From Prevotella sp. (lineage in GTDB: Bacteria > Bacteroidota > Bacteroidia > Bacteroidales > Bacteroidaceae), in contig JAFTQG010000049.1 of NCBI GenBank assembly GCA_017462915.1, forward strand, positions 124,001 through 188,000: a DNA stretch of 64,000 nucleotides. The letters are read 5' to 3'. The notes under the pieces are model-generated. The model was not told the origin of the DNA. It ran no database searches and was given only the letters and a program-made list of their open reading frames with translations. Below, piece after piece: positions 33,984 through 41,890 of the stretch. The position numbers and the translations under genes are program-made. The stretch's first letter is position 1; each line of letters begins with the position of its first letter.

Positions 33984-34604
33984 TTATTCGCCCTCCTTCT
34001 TTAACGATGTTATAAGATAGTAACGGTTCTCACTCATGTCCTGGAGTTCTGACATCATCTTCTTGACAACCTTGTAAGGTGTCGCTGCGTCAGCCTTGAT
34101 GGCGATCTTCATGTCGGAGCCGAATGATGAGTTGCGAGCAGCATCCACCCAAAGCTGGAATTCGCTCATGCCACCATTGATGCTGTCCGTAGGGATGCCC
34201 ATAGGTTTCTGCAGTTCGTTGACATCAGATGCCTCATGCTTGAGGACATTTGACATTTCTGACACTGGCATACCGAAAGAAGCGAGACCAACGAAAGTCT
34301 TCTCCTGCATTGGCGCGAGGCTGAGACCGCTCACTTGGCTCTGGAAGTTCTGCAACATTTCTCTCATGTATCCAGGTTTGTCCAGACCGAGGAATATCTT
34401 GCCGTCCTTGTCTACAAGAATCTGCAAGACCTCGGTTTCCGGGACTTTGATTTCAGACACGGAGCCAGGTGTATTGACCTTCACCACCTCATTCTTCACG
34501 AACGTTGATGTCAACATGAAGAAGGTGAGAAGAAGGACCATGACATCTGACATAGGGGTCATATCAATCCAGATGTCGGCTTTCTTAATTTTTACTTTAC
34601 CCAT
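33984..34604 (-). CDS. exbD: ExbD-type biopolymer transport protein, first copy
   Basis: A 206-residue ExbD family member with DMTPMSDVMVLLLTFFML carrying the transmembrane Asp. Its periplasmic part differs strongly from the second copy. The C-terminus (PYKVVKKMMSELQDM) matches ExbD. It lies 33 bp after exbB and would form the proton-channel motor with ExbB and TonB. Confidence 0.9.
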   Translation of the reverse strand: MGKVKIKKADIWIDMTPMSDVMVLLLTFFMLTSTFVKNEVVKVNTPGSVSEIKVPETEVLQILVDKDGKIFLGLDKPGYMREMLQNFQSQVSGLSLAPMQEKTFVGLASFGMPVSEMSNVLKHEASDVNELQKPMGIPTDSINGGMSEFQLWVDAARNSSFGSDMKIAIKADAATPYKVVKKMMSELQDMSENRYYLITSLKKEGE

Positions 34605-34637
34605 AGCGATAAAAGTTTTAAAGGGTTAGTAAAAAGA

Positions 34638-35471
34638 TTAAGCCTCTTCGTGGTTAGCCTCGTATGTCTTAGCAATTGTGTAACCAACCTCGTCAAGAGC
34701 GAAAGTAAGCTTGTCGATCTTGTTAGAGTAGAAGTTATAAGCAATAACGGCACACCAAGATGTCAAGATACCTGATGCTGTATTTACGAGGGCCTCAGAG
34801 ATACCTGTAGAGAGTTCGAGAGAGTCACCGCCGCCACCAGCTGCGAGGGCTGCGAATGACTTGATCATACCGACCACAGTACCGAAGAGGGCTGTAAGAG
34901 TACCAAGAGTAACGAGAGTTGCAAGGATAGGCATGTTCATCTGGAGAGTTGGCATCTCAAGCTGTACAGCCTCCTCGTGAGCCTGCTGAATCTTGGAAAC
35001 CTTCTGCTCCTTCTTGATACCTGTAGTTGTCTCCATCTCCTTGTAAGCCTTGAGGGAAGCGGAAACGACGTTGCCTACTACACCCTGCTGCTTGTCGCAG
35101 AGCTGCTGTGCCTTTGCGAGGTCGTTAGCTGCGAGAGCTGCCTTTACCTCAGCGACGAACTTAGCGAGCTTGCCCTTACCGTTAGCTGTAGAGAGTGCGA
35201 GGCCGCGCTCTACTGAGAGTGCTACCACAGTGAAGAGGAGTGTGATGATCACAGGAACGACGATACCACCTTTGTAGATTGTACCGAGAAGGTTGCCTGG
35301 AAGTGGAGCGTTAGCGTTGTCGTTACCCTGGAAGTTTCCTGGGTTACCGAGCACGAACTCGTAGAATGCTACACCTGCGATGAAGCAGAGTACAATAATC
35401 CAAATCGCTGCGCGAACACCCTGGAAGCCCTGCTTCTTCTGAGCTGGAGCTGCTTTCTGTGAATTTGCCAT
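34638..35471 (-). CDS. exbB: MotA/TolQ/ExbB proton channel protein
   Basis: A 277-residue ExbB with a first transmembrane helix (AAIWIIVLCFIAGVAFYEFV), a second (VVPVIITLLFTVVALSVERG) and the C-terminal pair starting PILATLVTLGTLTALFGTVVG, including the SFAALAAGGGGDS region. It forms the inner-membrane pentamer that powers TonB. It is first in the operon, with a TATCTTTG promoter box at 35547-35540. Confidence 0.93.
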   Translation of the reverse strand: MANSQKAAPAQKKQGFQGVRAAIWIIVLCFIAGVAFYEFVLGNPGNFQGNDNANAPLPGNLLGTIYKGGIVVPVIITLLFTVVALSVERGLALSTANGKGKLAKFVAEVKAALAANDLAKAQQLCDKQQGVVGNVVSASLKAYKEMETTTGIKKEQKVSKIQQAHEEAVQLEMPTLQMNMPILATLVTLGTLTALFGTVVGMIKSFAALAAGGGGDSLELSTGISEALVNTASGILTSWCAVIAYNFYSNKIDKLTFALDEVGYTIAKTYEANHEEA

Positions 35472-35539
35472 AATTGATTTTTTTAGATTTAGTTATGAAT
35501 ATTGATTTAGAAATAAGATTCTATTATTGTTTTTCCTCG

Positions 35540-35547
35540 CAAAGATA
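35540..35547 (-). promoter_or_regulatory. Promoter -7 box of the exbB operon
   Basis: TATCTTTG on the minus strand, about 70 bases before the exbB start. The upstream box is not clear. Confidence 0.5.
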
Positions 35548-35625
35548 CGCAATTTATTAGAATAAACCACGCGTTTAAGGAATTTTAACCGTGATTCGTG
35601 TCAAAAAAGTCTTTTACTCCTTTTA

Positions 35626-36819
35626 TTATTTAAGAGAAGCGAGACATTCTTTTATCCTGCGCATTGCCTCGACGATATTCTCGTCGCTCGTGGCATAGCT
35701 CATGCGGAAACACTCTGGAGAGCCGAAGGCGTCGCCTGCGACTGTCGCCACATGGCCTTTCTCGAGGAGGTAGAGGGCGAGGTCTGTAGAGGTGTTTATC
35801 ACCGTGTCGCCGCAGCTCTTGCCGAAGAAGCTCGAGCATTTTGGGAAGAGATAGAACGCTCCATGAGGGTCATTGACCTCCAGTCCCGGGATTTCCTTGG
35901 CAAGTTTCACGATAAGGTCCTTGCGGCGTTCGAAAGCCTTGCGCATATCCTCCACGCACTGCTGGTCGCCGGCGAAGGCTGCCTCGGCGGCTTTCTGCGA
36001 TACGGAGCATGGGCCGGACGTGTACTGTCCCTGGAGCTTGTTGCAGCCCTTCACTATCCATTCAGGCGCGGCGATGAAGCCTATGCGCCAGCCTGTCATG
36101 GCGTATGCCTTGGAGACGCCGTTGATTACGACTACCCTGTCCTTTATATCGGCAAACTCTGCCATGGAGGCGTGCTTGCCTACATAATTGATATGTTCGT
36201 ATATCTCGTCGGCGATGACTATGACACGCTCATGCTTCAGGAGCACATCCTTCAGTGCCTCGAGCTCTTCCTTGCTGTATACGGAGCCGGTAGGGTTGGA
36301 CGGCGAGCACAGGATGATGGCACGTGTCTTAGGCGTGATGGCGGCTTCAAGCTGCTCGGGAGTAATCTTGAAATCCTGCTCTATAGGAGCTTCGACAAAT
36401 ACGGGAGTGCCTTCTGCCAGAAGCACCATCTGCGGATACGACACCCAGTAAGGAGCCGGGATGATGACTTCGTCACCTGCATTGACAAGTGCCATGATGG
36501 CATTGCAGACAGACTGTTTGGCACCGTTGGAGCAAAGAATCTGGGACGGCTCGTAATCGAGGCCATTCTCCTTTTTCAGTTTGTTGACGATAGCCTTGCG
36601 CAGTTCCGGGTATCCCGGCACAGGACTGTAACGGCTCCAGTTGTCCTCGACAGCCTTGATAGCGGCAGCCTTGATATGGTCCGGAGTGTTGAAGTCAGGT
36701 TCACCCACGCTGAGGTTGATGACATCGATACCCTGTGCCTTCATCTCAGAGCTTTTCTGTGACATAGCAAGAGTTGCCGATGGCGCCAGACGGTTTAGAC
36801 GATCTGATAAATTTGACAT
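35626..36819 (-). CDS. Pyridoxal-phosphate aminotransferase, aspartate aminotransferase type
   Basis: A 397-residue class I aminotransferase. PLP-binding features are SNGAKQSVCNAIMALV, the CSPSNPTGSVYSKEEL loop, VIADEIYEHINY, the Schiff-base Lys in NGVSKAYAMTGWRIGF and the C-terminal Arg in FRMSYATSDENI. It closely resembles the bacterial Ib-type aspartate (or aspartate/prephenate) aminotransferases. It stands alone, with a TAATTTTG promoter box at 36869-36862. Substrate preference is not visible from the sequence. Confidence 0.9.
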   Translation of the reverse strand: MSNLSDRLNRLAPSATLAMSQKSSEMKAQGIDVINLSVGEPDFNTPDHIKAAAIKAVEDNWSRYSPVPGYPELRKAIVNKLKKENGLDYEPSQILCSNGAKQSVCNAIMALVNAGDEVIIPAPYWVSYPQMVLLAEGTPVFVEAPIEQDFKITPEQLEAAITPKTRAIILCSPSNPTGSVYSKEELEALKDVLLKHERVIVIADEIYEHINYVGKHASMAEFADIKDRVVVINGVSKAYAMTGWRIGFIAAPEWIVKGCNKLQGQYTSGPCSVSQKAAEAAFAGDQQCVEDMRKAFERRKDLIVKLAKEIPGLEVNDPHGAFYLFPKCSSFFGKSCGDTVINTSTDLALYLLEKGHVATVAGDAFGSPECFRMSYATSDENIVEAMRRIKECLASLK

Positions 36820-37083
36820 AGCAATTCCGTTTTACTTGTTGTTTTGGTTTGTTAATCTCTGCAAAATTAATCATTTTTATCCGTTTCTGCTAATATTTGC
36901 TACACTTTTCCATTTACCTTTTTGTTCTTTTAACGTATTTGACACACAGGAATCTGAATCGGAAGCATATTCCCGAGGCTTTTCGTGTCACAGCAACAGA
37001 TAGACACCAACATCACGCACCGCCACAGGCGGCAAAAAAAACAGCATAGCCTCGCAATAATGCCATGGGAGACAAGGCACGAA

Positions 37084-37171
37084 AAAAGGTGACCTTTCGC
37101 CATGCAAAAGGTCACCGTATAGACGGTGAAAGGTGACGGTCTGCCGAGCAAACCGTCACCTTTCGCAAAGC
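37084..37171. repeat. 22-bp palindromic tetrad array, copy 3
   Basis: Cores lie at 37088, 37110, 37132 and 37154, again an exact 22-bp pitch: GGTGACC, GGTCACC, GGTGACG, CGTCACC. The last two have paired decay at one arm. It sits 74 bp from the end of the LptF/G gene. Apart from it and the aminotransferase promoter, 36820-37244 shows nothing. Confidence 0.85.
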
Positions 37172-37244
37172 CTGTAGCCAAAGTTTTCTTTTTCATCCGG
37201 CAGCGACAGACGGGATTCGCCCCATTGCCTACCGCATAAAATGT

Positions 37245-39170
37245 CTACGGCTGTGTATTATTATATAATAAGGTGTCAATCTCCTTGACAAGCGCGTCAT
37301 TGAGTTCGTGCACCTTCTTCAAGTCTGTGAAAAGGCGAAGACGGAACCGCCACATCCTTATATAAAGGAATGCGCCTACAGGAAACAGCAGGAAGGCCGC
37401 GACATTCATCCAGCGGCGGTCAAAGGGACGGGTATGCGCCTTCACCGATACCACAGGATACTGCTTCAGCAATTTCATGATGCTCTTCTCGCGCGTGTTG
37501 CCAAGGTCCTCTATCACACCTTCCAGCTCCGCGACTATGCGCTCCACCTCCTTGTCGGGGATGTAGACGAAGAACACCTTCAGGATGTTAGGCATGAGCC
37601 ACAGGCGGTGTTTCTGGTTGTAGTCGACGATGTCGCGCGTAATCTCCGCCAGCCTCGTCTTGTCCGCCTCGTAGTCCGGGTCGTCTATGATGACCTGCTT
37701 CATCGCGACACGGCGGCTCAGTCTCAGTCCGAGAATCTTGCGGAACGTGTCCGTGTACATGTCCATATTGAAGACGACGGAGTCCTTGTTGGCCTTGTAC
37801 GTGAAGAACGCCGCCGTAGGTATCAGCACCACAGGGGCTATGCCTTTGGCAAACCATACCGGCCAGTCGCCGATGCGCGCCATGCGGAAACCTGTATTGT
37901 CGAGGATATAGAAGATGATGAACACCACCACGGAGATTATCACCGGAACACCGAGACCGCCTTTCCTGATGATGGCTCCGAGGGGCGCACCTATGAAGAA
38001 GAACACCAGACAAAGGGATGCCGTGGTGAACTTGTTTATCCATTCAAGATAATGTTCGCGCACCACCTGGTGTCCGTCCTTAGCCATCAGTCCGCCGAAG
38101 GCAAGAAAATCCTTTGCCATCCTCACCTCGCTTGCTGTCTGCGTCATGGCCGTGCGCCTGTCGTCTGCCGAGAGGGAGGCATAGACGCTGTCCGGGTCGT
38201 ATGCCTTGCCGCCCGATTTCGCGAGGCGTGCACCGGTGACCGAGTCGCGCTTCTCAGGCGCATATTTGGCGAAATACTGTCGGTCGACATCGGTCTTTAT
38301 CGCCCTGCCGACACTGTCTATGGCATGGCGGGTCTTCACAAGACCCTCCTTGATGGCAGAGATGCTCTTGCCGCGTGCATCGCCGGCAAAGACATTATTG
38401 TCCACCTCAAGGTCGTCATTGTAATCGAGCACGATGCGCTTGTCCATGAATGTCTCCCTGCGGTAAGGCACACTGGCGGCACCTGCCATCTCCTGCGACT
38501 TCATATTCTCGAACCATTCGCCCGAATGGAGCGTGAGGACGATATGATGCTTGTCGGCTGTCGACTGCAGGCGGCCGGAGTCTGCAAGGATTATCGCCGC
38601 GTCCTCAAACGAGTCCGTCATCCTGTATATCATGACGCCGTACAGCATACCTGTGCCCACGTCTTTCTTCTGCACATAGAGATTACAGCCGGGGATGCCG
38701 TCGTAGAAGACACCCTCGGGGATTTCCAGTTCCGGACTCTTCTGCTTCATGGCGACAAGCAGCTGCGCCATCTTCTTGTGACATTTCGGCGCGATGTCGT
38801 TCTGGAAGAAATACGACCCCACTGTGATAAGCAACGCTATGGCTATCAGCGAGCGGAACGCCTGCATAAGCGATATGCCGGCAGCCTTTATGGCTGTCAG
38901 CTCCGAACTTTCGCCGAGATTTCCGAAGGCTATCAGCGACGACAGGAGGATAGCAAGAGGTATGGCCTGAGGCACAAGCATCAGACCCATATAGAAGAAG
39001 AACTTCGCCAGCACCTCCAGCGAAAGTCCCTTGCCTATCAGTTCGTCGACATAACGCCACAGGAACTGCATCATCAGCACAAACTGACAGATGAAGAATG
39101 TTCCTGCGAAAAGCAGTCCGAACTGTTTGGCAATAAATATATCGAGCTTCTTTATTCTGAACATAAACAC
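37245..39170 (-). CDS. LptF/LptG-family lipopolysaccharide transport permease, long form
   Basis: A 641-residue permease of the YjgP/YjgQ family that moves lipopolysaccharide from the inner membrane with the LptB ATPase. Three N-terminal helices (from LDIFIAKQFGLLFAGTFFIC) precede a periplasmic beta-jellyroll (about 130-370), and three more helices end near residue 470. The E. coli proteins stop there at about 360 residues in total. This one has a longer periplasmic domain and a C-terminal extension of about 170 residues, which includes another hydrophobic segment (AAFLLFPVGAFLYI). A long form is usual in Bacteroidetes. Promoter box TAACTTTG lies at 39221-39214. Confidence 0.88.
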   Translation of the reverse strand: MFMFRIKKLDIFIAKQFGLLFAGTFFICQFVLMMQFLWRYVDELIGKGLSLEVLAKFFFYMGLMLVPQAIPLAILLSSLIAFGNLGESSELTAIKAAGISLMQAFRSLIAIALLITVGSYFFQNDIAPKCHKKMAQLLVAMKQKSPELEIPEGVFYDGIPGCNLYVQKKDVGTGMLYGVMIYRMTDSFEDAAIILADSGRLQSTADKHHIVLTLHSGEWFENMKSQEMAGAASVPYRRETFMDKRIVLDYNDDLEVDNNVFAGDARGKSISAIKEGLVKTRHAIDSVGRAIKTDVDRQYFAKYAPEKRDSVTGARLAKSGGKAYDPDSVYASLSADDRRTAMTQTASEVRMAKDFLAFGGLMAKDGHQVVREHYLEWINKFTTASLCLVFFFIGAPLGAIIRKGGLGVPVIISVVVFIIFYILDNTGFRMARIGDWPVWFAKGIAPVVLIPTAAFFTYKANKDSVVFNMDMYTDTFRKILGLRLSRRVAMKQVIIDDPDYEADKTRLAEITRDIVDYNQKHRLWLMPNILKVFFVYIPDKEVERIVAELEGVIEDLGNTREKSIMKLLKQYPVVSVKAHTRPFDRRWMNVAAFLLFPVGAFLYIRMWRFRLRLFTDLKKVHELNDALVKEIDTLLYNNTQP

Positions 39171-39281
39171 TCCGCACGCATATACGCGTACATTTATATA
39201 TCATTTCGAGGTGCAAAGTTAGCAATAAAATCTCGAATAAAAGAAAATTTCAATGTATTTGATAAAAAAAAAGGCAAAACT

Positions 39282-39313
39282 CTTTGTCAATTCAAAAAAA
39301 ATGACTACCTTTG
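39282..39313 (+). promoter_or_regulatory. Promoter of tRNA-Met
   Basis: CTTTG (39282-39286), 19 nt, TACCTTTG (39306-39313). The 23 bases 39306-39328 are identical to those behind the tRNA-His promoter. Confidence 0.8.
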
Positions 39314-39340
39314 CACTCGCTTTTGAGAAACAAGCGGTAT

Positions 39341-39414
39341 GGCGGGATAGCTCAGCTGGTTAGAGCGTCGGATTCATAATCCGGAGGTCGAGGGATCGTG
39401 ACCCCCTCCCGCTA
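39341..39414 (+). tRNA. tRNA-Met (CAT)
   Basis: A 74-nt cloverleaf without encoded CCA. The acceptor is GGCGGGA/TCCCGCT with a G1-T72 wobble, the D arm GCTC...GAGC, and the anticodon loop TTCATAA. The initiator hallmark (three G-C pairs in the anticodon stem, 1-72 mismatch) is absent, so it is elongator Met. An Ile tRNA with lysidine at CAT is less likely but not excluded. The T loop reads ATCGTGA, with A54/T58 in place of T54/A58, and the T stem has one A-C mismatch. Confidence 0.9.
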
Positions 39415-39425
39415 CATACAGAATC

Positions 39426-39457
39426 AAGGAGTTGCGAGAAATTGCAACTCCTTTTTT
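39426..39457 (+). terminator. Terminator of tRNA-Met
   Basis: The stem AAGGAGTTGC/GCAACTCCTT with an 8-base loop is followed by TTTTTT. Confidence 0.85.
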
Positions 39458-39530
39458 ATATATCTATCCGACCACCTCAACGACGGGAGGTATTAGATTT
39501 GGAAATTCGTAAAATCAATAATGGGAAAGA

Positions 39531-39695
39531 ATGGAATTATTTGACGTACAGGTAACAACAGACTTAGGAGAGGTTGTTATATTACAAATCTCAGCAAATG
39601 ACCCACAGGAGGCAGAAATGACTGCTATCTATATGGTCGAATGCGGTCAGGCAGATACAATCGGAACGACTGTAGCTGATTGTTTTGCACTATGA
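39531..39695 (+). CDS. 54-residue acidic small protein
   Basis: A frame of 54 codons starts MELFDVQVTTDLGEVV and contains QISANDPQEAEMTAI. It reads as a plausible compact alternating beta/alpha peptide with sensible composition, ending TVADCFAL. It has no signal peptide or known motif. It is followed by a second tiny frame in ATGA overlap. No clear promoter lies between it and the tRNA terminator, which lowers confidence. Confidence 0.4.
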   Translation: MELFDVQVTTDLGEVVILQISANDPQEAEMTAIYMVECGQADTIGTTVADCFAL

Positions 39696-39784
39696 ATTAT
39701 ACCCAACAACATCCAAGACCTTCTATTACTGTGAATGTAGTTGGCATAACAAAAGAAAAGGTTTCTAATGTAAAAAGACACTGA
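39692..39784 (+). CDS. 30-residue possible small or truncated frame
   Basis: Thirty codons start MNYTQQHPRPSITVNVV, and the ATG overlaps the preceding stop (ATGA). It may be a remnant of a longer gene. The remaining stretch to tRNA-His shows no other gene. Confidence 0.2.
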   Translation: MNYTQQHPRPSITVNVVGITKEKVSNVKRH

Positions 39785-39903
39785 TGCCCATGCACAAGGA
39801 CTTGAATACGTAAGGAGAAACACCATTTTCATCCTACTTTTTGCATATTAGGCCTGAAATTATCTGGACGCAGATATATACCGACAAGAAACCATAAATA
39901 AAC

Positions 39904-39940
39904 AAAAAAGTTCCTGCAAACTGCTGTTTACAGGAACTTT
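39904..39940 (-). terminator. Terminator of tRNA-His
   Basis: Minus strand: AAAGTTCCTG(T)AAAC stem, AGCA loop, GTTT(G)CAGGAACTTTTTT. Confidence 0.85.
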
Positions 39941-39947
39941 CGTTAAG

Positions 39948-40022
39948 GGTGCCCGGTGGGGCTCGAACCCACGACATTCAGAACCACAATCTGACGCTCT
40001 AACCAACTGAACTACGGGCACC
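39948..40022 (-). tRNA. tRNA-His (GTG)
   Basis: A 75-nt cloverleaf including the extra G-1 opposite C73, which identifies tRNA-His. The acceptor is GTGCCCG/CGGGCAC, the anticodon loop TTGTGGT and the T loop a canonical TTCGAGC. No CCA is encoded. Confidence 0.95.
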
Positions 40023-40096
40023 ATCTATATTAAACTAATGAGACCGGACAGGAATCCGTGGCTTGACGCTCCAAGCACTAATCTCAAAAGCGAGTG

Positions 40097-40128
40097 CAAA
40101 GGTACTGTTTTTTTTCCAACTGACCAAA
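40097..40128 (-). promoter_or_regulatory. Promoter of tRNA-His
   Basis: Minus strand: TTTGG (40128-40124), 19 nt, TACCTTTG (40104-40097). The sequence from this box to 40082 equals that of the tRNA-Met unit over 23 bases. Confidence 0.8.
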
Positions 40129-40227
40129 TAATTCTTACGTTTTTTTGCTCTTTACCGTAAATTTGCTTCCTATTTGCCTTCTACATATATAACTTTGTAG
40201 CTTACAGGACATCTGCGGAGATGTTTC

Positions 40228-41856
40228 TCAACGTCTGCGTGGTTTCAAGGTTATAATAGGCACGAGCATTTCTTCCATGGATATGCCTCCATGCTGGAAT
40301 GTGTCCTTGAAATAGGAAACATAGTAATTGTAATTGTTCGGATAGGCGAAGAACGAGTTGCCTGTAGCGAAAACATAGCTTGTAGAGAGATTTGGAGACG
40401 GCAGTTGGGCCTTGGCAGGTTCCTTTATCACAAAGAGTTCCTTTGAGAGGTCTTTCTCCTTTGCATTGCCGTTACCGTTGGCAAGGACATTAAGGTTTTT
40501 GCCGAGCTTATAGCGCAGGTTGGTATTGGTATTCTTATCGCCTATGATTTTCACAGGTTTTCCGCAACGGATAGAGCCGTGGTCTGTTGTCAGCACAATG
40601 CGATAGTCGCTCTGTGCAAGCAGGCGGAATAGTTCTGCAAGGACAGAATGACGGAACCATGAGAGCGTGATGGAGCGGTATGCCGACTCGTTATTGGCAA
40701 GTTCGCGCACCATCTTCGACTCTGTCCTTGCATGTGAAAGCATGTCTATAAAGTTGACTACGAGAACATTGAGATCGTTCTGTGCAAGACTCGGCAACTT
40801 ACCGAGGAAGCGCTCTGCCCCCTGAGAGTCGTTTACCTTATTGTAAGAGAACGAGTATTTACGGCGGTACCGTTCTATCTGGGTACGTATGAGCGGTTCT
40901 TCGTTAAGGTTCTTGCCCTCCTCGCTGTCTTCATCCACCCACAAGTCCGGGAACATCCGTTCTATCTGCTCGGGCATAAGTCCAGAGAAGATGGCGTTGC
41001 GTGCATACTGTGTAGCCGTGGGGAGTATTGCAAGATACATGTCTTCGTCAATGTCAAACATATCCCCAATCTCCTTTGAGAGTATGCGCCACTGGTCATA
41101 GCGGAAATTATCCACGACGATGAAGAACACCTTCTCCTGCTTTGTATCAGGGGATGCTTTGCCATCAAGCGCAGGGAAGATATATTCGCGGAAGATATCC
41201 GGCGAGAGCACCGGGCGGCTGTCGTAGTCGAGGAATGTCTTCGGGTCTACCCATGACATGTAGTTCTGCTTTATGAACTTTGCGAATCCGATGTTCGCCT
41301 CCTCTTTCTGAGAAGCAAGCATTTCCATCATGCTGGAGTCCGTCTCCGACAAATCCAGTTCCCAAAGGACAAGGCGGTGGTAGACAGCTTTCCAGTCGGC
41401 CAGTGTACGGCAGTCCATAATCTGCATGGAAAGCTGTCCGAACGACTGCTGATACTGTGTCTGTGTCACCTCTGTGACTATCTCACGTCGATGTATATGC
41501 TTCTTCAAGGCGAGAAGTATCTGCGAAGGGTTGACAGGCTTTATGAGGTAGTCGGCAATCTTCTGCCCTATCGCTTGGTCCATGATATTCTCTTCCTCAG
41601 ACTTTGTTACCATGACGACAGGAGTCTGTGGCTGTATGTCCTTTATCTGCTGGAGAGTCTCAAGTCCTGTTATGCCCGGCATCATCTCGTCAAGCAGTAT
41701 GAGGTCAAACGTCTGTTGCTGGCACTGCTCTATGGCGTCAGTGCCGTTGGATACGGTTATGACCTCGTAATCTTTCTTTTCCAGAAATATGATATGGGCG
41801 CGGAGGAGTTCTATCTCATCGTCTACCCAAAGGATTTTGCCGTTTGTCATGTCCAA
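40228..41856 (-). CDS. porX: PorX, type IX secretion response regulator with PglZ domain
   Basis: A 542-residue protein with an N-terminal receiver domain (VDDEIELLR, phospho-acceptor Asp56 in LILLDEMMPG, TKSEEE, LIKPVNPSQ) and a C-terminal PglZ domain of the alkaline-phosphatase superfamily. Metal-site stretches FIVVDNFRYDQWR and VLTTDHGSIR are visible. This architecture is specific to PorX, which controls T9SS gene expression and function; its PglZ domain has been reported to hydrolyse nucleotides. The start may be the ATG two codons later. It lies 34 bp after the porW frame, and the two are probably cotranscribed. Confidence 0.92.
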   Translation of the reverse strand: MDMTNGKILWVDDEIELLRAHIIFLEKKDYEVITVSNGTDAIEQCQQQTFDLILLDEMMPGITGLETLQQIKDIQPQTPVVMVTKSEEENIMDQAIGQKIADYLIKPVNPSQILLALKKHIHRREIVTEVTQTQYQQSFGQLSMQIMDCRTLADWKAVYHRLVLWELDLSETDSSMMEMLASQKEEANIGFAKFIKQNYMSWVDPKTFLDYDSRPVLSPDIFREYIFPALDGKASPDTKQEKVFFIVVDNFRYDQWRILSKEIGDMFDIDEDMYLAILPTATQYARNAIFSGLMPEQIERMFPDLWVDEDSEEGKNLNEEPLIRTQIERYRRKYSFSYNKVNDSQGAERFLGKLPSLAQNDLNVLVVNFIDMLSHARTESKMVRELANNESAYRSITLSWFRHSVLAELFRLLAQSDYRIVLTTDHGSIRCGKPVKIIGDKNTNTNLRYKLGKNLNVLANGNGNAKEKDLSKELFVIKEPAKAQLPSPNLSTSYVFATGNSFFAYPNNYNYYVSYFKDTFQHGGISMEEMLVPIITLKPRRR

Positions 41857-41890
41857 GAGTGATTAAAATATACGTTTATCTCCTACTGTA

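Noticed and set aside
37308-39326. A 672-codon plus-strand frame opposite the LptF/G gene
   Set aside because: It is the antisense shadow of a well-supported permease; composition is Arg/His/Cys-rich with no domain sense.
39341-39414. Initiator tRNA-fMet
   Set aside because: The anticodon stem lacks the three consecutive G-C pairs and position 1-72 is a G-T wobble and not a mismatch.
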